Positions 6,485 to 11,380 of a stretch of 11,380 nt of DNA are shown one piece after another (position 1 is the first letter of the stretch; every line of letters starts with the position of its first letter). The translations under genes were made by a program, and so were the position numbers. The DNA lies in NCBI GenBank assembly GCA_964593895.1, contig CAZQKL010000068.1, positions 1 through 11,380 on the forward strand, written 5' to 3'. This stretch comes from CAZQKL01 sp964593895 [NCBI: uncultured bacterium]. Its GTDB lineage: Bacteria; DYJV01. The notes beneath the pieces were generated by a model. It was not told the origin of the DNA. It ran no database searches and worked only from the letters and a program-made list of their open reading frames with translations.

Positions 6485-8491
6485 TTATCCTTTGAAATTT
6501 ATGATGTTTTCTTTTTTCCCAATAACAAGCACAATATCTCCCCTTTCAAATTGATAATCTCCATTTGGAATTATTACTTTAAAATCGTTTCTTATTTTCT
6601 TTTTTACTAAAATAATTTCCACTCCAAACTTTTGAGAAATATTTAAATCTCTAATTTTTTTTCCAACAAACCTTCCAGGAATTTCAAATTCAGATAAAGC
6701 TTCATCACCTGATAATTCAACTTCTTTAAATTGGCTCATGGAGGTTAAATATCCGGAAAAGGTATTAAGTGTATCTCTTTTGAAAATTTCCTGATTATAA
6801 GCGGTTATTACATCATCTTTGGAAATAACTCCAATAATTTCATTTTTTTCCAAATCTTTTACAACAGGCAATTCATCAACATTTAATTCTCCAAAAGCTT
6901 TCATAACATTGTCAAGAGTATCCTTTTTCGTAAATACACTTTTTATTGGGGTCATCAAATCGTAAGCGACAATTAATGGTTCAAGCTCTCCAGCATCATA
7001 CAAAATTGACCTCAGATGATTTAAAGATAAAAAACCAATTACCCTATTTTCTTTATCAACAACATAAAAGTATCTGTATGGTGTTCTAACAATTAAATCC
7101 ATTAGCTCTTTAAGTGATGTATCTTTTGAAATTTTTATAAAATCATTTTTCATTACACTTTCAACCTTTAAGGATTTTAATATATTTAATTCCTGACCTT
7201 TTGATAAATCTATCCCCCTCCTTGCGAGTTTCATAGTATATATTGATTCTTTCTGAATTCTTGTGGTTATTAAAACACTGATTATACATGAAAGCATTAA
7301 TGGTAAAATTATTGTATAGTTATTTGTCAGTTCAAATATTATAACAATAGCGGTTATTGGGGCATGCATTGCTCCAGAAGCTACAGCTCCCATACCTACA
7401 AGAGCGTAAGCTCCTGGATTTGCAGTTAAATTTGGGAAAAAATGGTGAAATACAAATCCTAAAAAGCCTCCAAGATTTGCTCCAATAAATAAAGATGGGG
7501 CAAATACTCCACCTGAACCACCAGAGCCAATTGTAATTGATGTTGCAAAAATTTTTAAAATAAGGAAAAATAGCAGTAAATACCATGTTAATTTATTCAT
7601 AAGAGCAAGTGTTATTGTGCCATAACCAACTCCGAAGATGTGAGGAAATTTTATCCCTACAATTCCAATAATTAATCCTCCAATCGCAGGTTTAAATATC
7701 TCAGGAAATTTTATATTTTCAAAAGTATCTTCCATTCTGTATAAAAACTTCATAAAAACAAGAGCGGTAATACCTCCACAAATTCCAAGAAGAGTATAAG
7801 GTATTAATTCAAAAACACTAACCATCTCATACTTTGGCACAATAAATGCGGGAAAATTTCCAAGAAAATGCCTTGAGACTACTGTAGCTGCAACTGATGA
7901 AACAACTATTGGACTGAATTGGGAAATTCCAAAATCTCCTAAAATTACTTCCATTGAAAAAAGTGCACCAGCAATTGGAGCATTAAAAGTTCCTGCAATA
8001 CCTGCTGCTGCTCCACAGGCAACAAGTGTTCTCAACTGGGTTGATGTAAGTTTTAAAAATTGCCCTATTGTTGAACCAAGAGCAGAGCCTATCTGAACAA
8101 TTGGCCCTTCCCTTCCAACAGAACCACCAGAACCTATACAAACAGCTGAAGCAATTACTTTTGCTATTAACACCCTTGGTCTTATCACTCCACCTTTAAG
8201 AGCAATTGCTTCCATAACCTCTGGAACTCCATGACCTTTTGCTTCTCTTGCAAAATAGTAAACAATTGGACCAACAATCATTCCTCCAATACAAGGTGAT
8301 ATTAATTTTACATACCAAGGTAATGATAACACATAATCAAGAGTGTAATGGAAAGTTCCAAAAAAGAATCTCTGAAAGAATTTAATTGCAAATCTAAAAA
8401 AAATAGCACCAAAACCACCGAGCGCCCCAATTATCACAGCAACAATTACCATAAAAGTATGTTCATGTAGATGAAACTTAAAAATTTTCAT
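6485..8491 (-). CDS. CLC-family chloride channel/transporter with CBS and RCK_C domains
   Basis: A 668-residue inner-membrane protein. Residues about 10-410 form the CLC fold: GHGVP (86-90) at the first anion-site loop, GREGP (126-130) with gating Glu128, GGVFAP (327-332), and Tyr418 in SIYTMKLARRG, which corresponds to the anion-coordinating Tyr445 of E. coli ClcA. Two CBS domains follow (about 441-497 and 508-565), often adenine-nucleotide sensors in CLC proteins, then a C-terminal RCK_C/TrkA-C domain (about 588-667). The usual GSGIP Ser is His87, and the internal proton-path Glu (E. coli Glu203) is Val182 after Glu181, as in channel-type CLCs. Channel behaviour is therefore possible, but transport mode cannot be settled from sequence. 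The ATG at 8491-8489 has no Shine-Dalgarno; a promoter lies just upstream. The stop is one base from that of convergent addB. Confidence 0.92.
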   Translation of the reverse strand: MKIFKFHLHEHTFMVIVAVIIGALGGFGAIFFRFAIKFFQRFFFGTFHYTLDYVLSLPWYVKLISPCIGGMIVGPIVYYFAREAKGHGVPEVMEAIALKGGVIRPRVLIAKVIASAVCIGSGGSVGREGPIVQIGSALGSTIGQFLKLTSTQLRTLVACGAAAGIAGTFNAPIAGALFSMEVILGDFGISQFSPIVVSSVAATVVSRHFLGNFPAFIVPKYEMVSVFELIPYTLLGICGGITALVFMKFLYRMEDTFENIKFPEIFKPAIGGLIIGIVGIKFPHIFGVGYGTITLALMNKLTWYLLLFFLILKIFATSITIGSGGSGGVFAPSLFIGANLGGFLGFVFHHFFPNLTANPGAYALVGMGAVASGAMHAPITAIVIIFELTNNYTIILPLMLSCIISVLITTRIQKESIYTMKLARRGIDLSKGQELNILKSLKVESVMKNDFIKISKDTSLKELMDLIVRTPYRYFYVVDKENRVIGFLSLNHLRSILYDAGELEPLIVAYDLMTPIKSVFTKKDTLDNVMKAFGELNVDELPVVKDLEKNEIIGVISKDDVITAYNQEIFKRDTLNTFSGYLTSMSQFKEVELSGDEALSEFEIPGRFVGKKIRDLNISQKFGVEIILVKKKIRNDFKVIIPNGDYQFERGDIVLVIGKKENIINFKG

Positions 8492-8498
8492 GCTTTTA

Positions 8499-8527
8499 GA
8501 AATATCATTAACAGATTAATTTCACAA
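8499..8527 (-). promoter_or_regulatory. Candidate promoter of the CLC gene
   Basis: On the minus strand TTGTGA (8527-8522), a 17-bp spacer, then TATTTC (8504-8499), preceded by TG one base upstream as in an extended -10. Only 7 nt separate the -10 from the ATG, so transcription would begin at or next to the start codon. The boxes are weak individually; support comes from the matching arrangement on the other strand. Confidence 0.35.
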
Positions 8528-8535
8528 GTATTTTA

Positions 8536-8564
8536 TTGACTTTTTAAGAAAAATGATTTATTTC
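8536..8564 (+). promoter_or_regulatory. Candidate promoter of the tetR efflux operon
   Basis: TTGACT (8536-8541, 5 of 6), a 17-bp spacer, then TATTTC (8559-8564). The -10 ends 6 nt before the ATG at 8571, placing the transcript start on or beside the start codon. The -35 boxes of this promoter and that of the CLC gene are 8 bp apart, back to back. Confidence 0.4.
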
Positions 8565-8570
8565 TAAAGA

Positions 8571-9095
8571 ATGACCAGTCAGTCAGAAAATACAAAAGAG
8601 AAATTATTAACCAGTGCAATTAAAATTTTTGCAAAAAAAGGATATTGGAAGACGAGAGTTGACGACATTGTTAATGATGCAGGAGTTGCTAAGGGAACGT
8701 TTTATCTCTATTTTTCATCAAAAGATGAATGTTTCAAAGAAGTTTTACTTACCCTTCATAAGAATACTCTTGAGGTTATGAAAAATGCAAAAGATATTAA
8801 AGAGTTAAGTTTTATTTTTATTAAAAGAGTTTTTCAATATAAAGAATTGTCAAAGGTATTCCTTTTTGAAGCAATTGGAAGTTCAGAAGAATTTAGAAAT
8901 CTTTTTTTTGAATTTAAATCCAATTTTAAAAAAATTTTTAAAAAATTTTTACATGATGAGCTTTCATTAAGCATAATTATTGGCTTTTTAAGAGAAATTG
9001 TTGAACAAGATATTATTTTTGAGGGTAAAAGCCTTGAAGAAACAATTAAAAAAGTTAGGTGCTTTTTTAATAATTTTTGCTTTAATAACAAGTAA
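8571..9095 (+). CDS. TetR/AcrR-family transcriptional repressor
   Basis: A 174-residue ligand-responsive DNA-binding regulator. The N-terminal domain is canonical: TKEKLLTSAIKIFAKKGY (8-25), then the helix-turn-helix VDDIVNDAGVAKGTFYLYFSSKDE (30-53). The mostly helical C-terminal part (about 60-174) is the dimerisation and ligand pocket, which does not reveal the inducer. It is a little short for the family (often 190-200) but ends in a normal final helix, EETIKKVRCFFNNF, so it looks complete. The ATG at 8571 is the only reasonable start; no Shine-Dalgarno precedes it. A candidate operator covers the start codon, which suggests autorepression. Its 3' end overlaps the outer-membrane efflux gene by 62 nt, so it very likely controls that pump operon; it might also affect the divergent CLC gene. 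Confidence 0.92.
   Translation: MTSQSENTKEKLLTSAIKIFAKKGYWKTRVDDIVNDAGVAKGTFYLYFSSKDECFKEVLLTLHKNTLEVMKNAKDIKELSFIFIKRVFQYKELSKVFLFEAIGSSEEFRNLFFEFKSNFKKIFKKFLHDELSLSIIIGFLREIVEQDIIFEGKSLEETIKKVRCFFNNFCFNNK
8572..8585 (+). promoter_or_regulatory. Candidate TetR-type operator over the tetR start codon
   Basis: TGACCAGTCAGTCA begins at the second base of the tetR ATG. TGAC and GTCA form 4-bp inverted arms around a 6-bp centre, resembling TetR/AcrR-family operators, and the element is GC-rich for this window. It would lie at about +1 to +15 of the proposed tetR promoter, where a bound dimer should block initiation. The palindrome is imperfect. Confidence 0.4.
9021..9025 (+). promoter_or_regulatory. 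Ribosome binding site of the outer-membrane efflux gene
   Basis: GAGGG lies inside tetR, 8 nt before the TTG at 9034. It sets the start of the efflux gene at that TTG, since the resulting protein opens directly with a signal peptide. Earlier in-frame TTG codons (8998, 9001, 9019) would add residues unlike a signal peptide and lack such a site. Confidence 0.65.
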
Positions 9096-10341
9096 TTTAA
9101 ATTCTCTAACATTAAAAGAAGCAATAAAAATAGCTCTTAAAAATAATTTTGAAATAAATTCTAAAGCTCATGAATTAAAAAGTAGTGAATATCTAATTGG
9201 TTCTGCAAAATCATTGAAAATGCCCTCTTTTTTCATAACATCTTCATATACATATCTTGATTCCCCAAAAAAAATGGATATTTCTTATCCTCCATATTTC
9301 AGTGAAAAAATTAAAGTTTCTGAAAAAGATTATATAGATTTAGTAACAGGAATAAATTTAAATGTATACACTGGTGGATTTATAAATTCTAAAATTCACT
9401 CTGCTAAATATCTTTATAAAATAAAAAAAGCTCAACTAAGTGAGAAAAAACTTGATGTAATTTATGCTACTCAAATTGCTTATTTAACAGTTCTTGAACT
9501 TAAATCATTCAAAAAAATTGCTCAAAAACATATTGAAGCTCTTCTATCACATTTGAAAGATGTTAAGGATTATTACCATCAGGGACTTGTGCCTTATGTT
9601 GATATTTTACAAACTGAAGTAAAATTAAAAAAAGCTGAACAGAATCTTACAAAAATTGAGAATGATATTATAACAGCCAAAGCTAATCTCTCCATAATTA
9701 TGGGATTAAGTCCAGACGAAAATTTTACATTAAAAGATGTCAAAGTTCCTCTAAAAGAAAAATTATATTTAAAAAATCTTTATAAAATTGCTCTTGAAAA
9801 AAGGCCATATCTAAAAATGATTAAATACAATCTTTCAAGAATTGAATGGGAAATAGAGGGCAAAAAATCTGAAATAAAACCTAAATTTTCAATTACAAGT
9901 GGATACAAATATTCAGATATTCAAGATAACATTGAAAATAAGGGAAATTTTTTTATTCAGGGAACTTTAAAATTCAATATAGACTGGGATAAAACATTTA
10001 AAGAGATAAATGCATTAAAGGAAGAAGAAATTTCTATAAAATTTCAACTACTTTCAGCAAAATCTAAAATTCTATTTGGAGTGAAAAAAGCTTTAAATGA
10101 TTTTAAAACTTCACTTAAAAATCTTGAAGTTGCAAAAAGTGAAGTAAAAAGCGCAAAAGAGTATTTTAGAATAGTAAAACTAAAATATAAAAATGGCCTA
10201 AGTGACAACACTGATGTTCTAAATGCTGAAGCAATGGTGATATCCGCTATGATGAGAGAAAAAACTGATTATTTTAATGCATTGAAAAAATTCTTTTTAA
10301 TAAAAAGAGTTACCGGAGAGGGTGGTTTTAAAAATGAATAG
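9034..10341 (+). CDS. TolC-family outer-membrane efflux protein
   Basis: A 435-residue OEP/TolC-type channel that would give a type I or tripartite pump its exit through the outer membrane. It opens with a signal peptide: basic MKKQLKKL, hydrophobic GAFLIIFALI, then likely cleavage near residue 24; the mature protein begins LTLKEAIKIALKNN, the standard OEP opening. The two internal repeats are clear: the first has YHQGLVPYVDILQTEVKLKK, the second YKNGLSDNTDVLNAEA, matching the family pattern of Gly, Asp, Leu and Glu leading into long helices. There is no lipobox cysteine, so it is not a lipoprotein of the OprM kind. It starts with TTG, 62 nt inside tetR, and ends 8 nt into the adaptor gene, so the three genes are translationally linked. 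Substrate cannot be read from sequence. Confidence 0.9.
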   Translation: MKKQLKKLGAFLIIFALITSNLNSLTLKEAIKIALKNNFEINSKAHELKSSEYLIGSAKSLKMPSFFITSSYTYLDSPKKMDISYPPYFSEKIKVSEKDYIDLVTGINLNVYTGGFINSKIHSAKYLYKIKKAQLSEKKLDVIYATQIAYLTVLELKSFKKIAQKHIEALLSHLKDVKDYYHQGLVPYVDILQTEVKLKKAEQNLTKIENDIITAKANLSIIMGLSPDENFTLKDVKVPLKEKLYLKNLYKIALEKRPYLKMIKYNLSRIEWEIEGKKSEIKPKFSITSGYKYSDIQDNIENKGNFFIQGTLKFNIDWDKTFKEINALKEEEISIKFQLLSAKSKILFGVKKALNDFKTSLKNLEVAKSEVKSAKEYFRIVKLKYKNGLSDNTDVLNAEAMVISAMMREKTDYFNALKKFFLIKRVTGEGGFKNE

Positions 10342-11380
10342 AAAAAATTTAGTTATTTTAATTTTAATAATCTTTCTTGTTGGAATAGGTTATGCATTTT
10401 ACAGATACATAGAATTTTCAAAAAAATTTGCAACAACAGATGCAATGTTCATAAGAAGCGATAGAATTACAACATTAAGCTTTAAAAGAGTTCAGGGGAA
10501 AATTATTAAACTTTATGTAAAAGAAGGAGATTTTGTAAAAAAAGGTCAGCTTCTTGCACAAATAGACCCTGTTGATTATGAAATCAATCTTAATGAGGTT
10601 ATCTTTAATGAAAAATCTTTAGAAAATAAAATTTCACAGTTAAAAATTGAAAAAAATAGAATTAATCTAATTTTAAACACTCAGTTATTGTCAGCACAGA
10701 AAAATATTGAATATTTAAAAGATAAATTAAATGAAATTAAGGCAAAAATTTCAGAAGTCTCGGTAATTATTTCTCAAATTAAAAGAGATTACAATAGATA
10801 TAAAAACTTGTATGAGAGAAAAGCTGTTCCAAAAAGGAAATATGAAGAAATTGAAACAAAACTTAAATCATATTTGAAAAAGAAAAAAGCTCTTATTTTT
10901 GAAAAAAATTCCCTTGAAAAGAGAATAGAGATTGCAAAGTTAAATTTAAAACAGATTAAATTAAATTTTAAAAAAATTGATGAAATTTCAAAGCAAATTA
11001 GTTCATTAAACGCAAATTTAAAATCATTAAAATACAAAGAGCAGGATTTAAGAAATTCAATAAGATATTGCAATCTCTATGCTCCTTTTTCTGGGAAAAT
11101 TGGAAAAAAGTATGCTGAAGTTGGAATGAATGTTAAAAGTGGTTATCCAATCTATTCTCTTGTAGATATAAATTCTTTATATGTTGAAGTTTTACTTGAA
11201 GAAACAAAATTAAAGGGAGTTAAAATAGGCGCTAAAGCTTATATTCATGTTGATGCATATCCCAAAATTGAATTTAAAGGAATTGTGGAAAAAATTTATC
11301 CAGCTTCAGCTGCAACTTATGCTCTTGTGCCAAGAGATATTTCTGCAGGTGAATTTACAAAAGTTGCTCAAAGAATAATT
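10334..11380 (+). CDS. emrA: EmrA/HlyD-type periplasmic adaptor, 3' end outside the window
   Basis: 349 codons are present without a stop; the gene continues past the right edge. It encodes a membrane-fusion protein that bridges an inner-membrane pump to the TolC-like channel. Layout: membrane anchor (about 5-23), the EmrA-like entry ATTD (33-36), first half of a lipoyl domain GKIIKLYVKEGDFVKKGQLL (55-74) with QIDPVDYE (76-83), a long coiled-coil hairpin (about 84-243), the second lipoyl half YAPFSGKIGKKYAEVGMNVK (249-268), and a beta-barrel starting near 283. The last residues, AGEFTKVAQRI (338-348), align with the EmrA block near its C terminus, so little is missing. A strong GAGAGGG-type ribosome site (10317-10323) precedes the ATG, which overlaps the efflux gene stop by 8 nt. 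EmrA adaptors normally serve an EmrB (MFS) pump, expected just downstream. Confidence 0.88.
   Translation, partial: MNRKNLVILILIIFLVGIGYAFYRYIEFSKKFATTDAMFIRSDRITTLSFKRVQGKIIKLYVKEGDFVKKGQLLAQIDPVDYEINLNEVIFNEKSLENKISQLKIEKNRINLILNTQLLSAQKNIEYLKDKLNEIKAKISEVSVIISQIKRDYNRYKNLYERKAVPKRKYEEIETKLKSYLKKKKALIFEKNSLEKRIEIAKLNLKQIKLNFKKIDEISKQISSLNANLKSLKYKEQDLRNSIRYCNLYAPFSGKIGKKYAEVGMNVKSGYPIYSLVDINSLYVEVLLEETKLKGVKIGAKAYIHVDAYPKIEFKGIVEKIYPASAATYALVPRDISAGEFTKVAQRII

Noticed and set aside
8960-9095. Frameshift fusing tetR to the downstream gene
   Set aside because: Both frames carry family-typical sequence at their ends, so an overlap is a better explanation than an error.
1-11380. CRISPR arrays, tRNA, rRNA, insertion sequences or attachment sites
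   Set aside because: No regularly spaced repeats, tRNA-like cloverleaf, transposase motifs or flanking duplications were seen on reading both strands.

Overview
This is an AT-rich stretch of bacterial chromosome carrying seven protein genes, two of them cut by the window ends. The organism looks like a diderm bacterium, because the window encodes a TolC-type outer-membrane efflux protein and its periplasmic adaptor. It is probably an anaerobe with a CO dehydrogenase, because it encodes a CooC-type nickel ATPase with the family's Cys-x-Cys pair. Shine-Dalgarno sites of the AGAGG/GGAGG type precede several genes. The phylum cannot be fixed from this window.

Left end (1-262). The first 20 codons of a DUF255/YyaL-type thioredoxin-fold protein read leftward off the edge. 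Between it and the rightward cooC gene lies about 200 bp. This holds a candidate structured RNA leader for the leftward gene (75-185: a perfect 10-bp outer stem, a nested hairpin, and an alternative pairing that would form a pseudoknot). It also holds overlapping divergent promoters whose -35 boxes form a TTGACA/TGTCAA inverted repeat.

Region 263-6483 is a tight rightward run, cooC - addA - addB, with a 1-nt gap and then a 17-nt overlap. AddA (UvrD-type helicase plus PD-(D/E)XK nuclease) and AddB (helicase-like scaffold, PD-(D/E)XK nuclease, iron-sulfur cysteines) form the double-strand-break resection enzyme equivalent to RecBCD. Both are compact for the family. The coupling of a nickel-insertion ATPase to a recombination enzyme is unexpected and may simply reflect shared transcription.

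Region 6485-8491, leftward, encodes a CLC chloride channel/transporter with two CBS domains and a C-terminal RCK_C (TrkA-C) domain. Its stop codon lies one base from that of addB. It diverges from the next operon across 79 bp in which both genes seem to lack Shine-Dalgarno sites and have promoter-like elements so close to the ATG that both transcripts could be leaderless.

Region 8571-11380 is a rightward efflux operon: a TetR repressor with a candidate operator at its start codon, an outer-membrane efflux protein (TTG start inside tetR, 62-nt overlap), and an EmrA-type adaptor cut by the window end. The natural model is an autoregulated export system for a toxic compound whose inner-membrane pump lies just downstream.

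No CRISPR array, insertion sequence, tRNA, rRNA or recognisable defence system is visible. The least explained element is the structured leader at 75-185.
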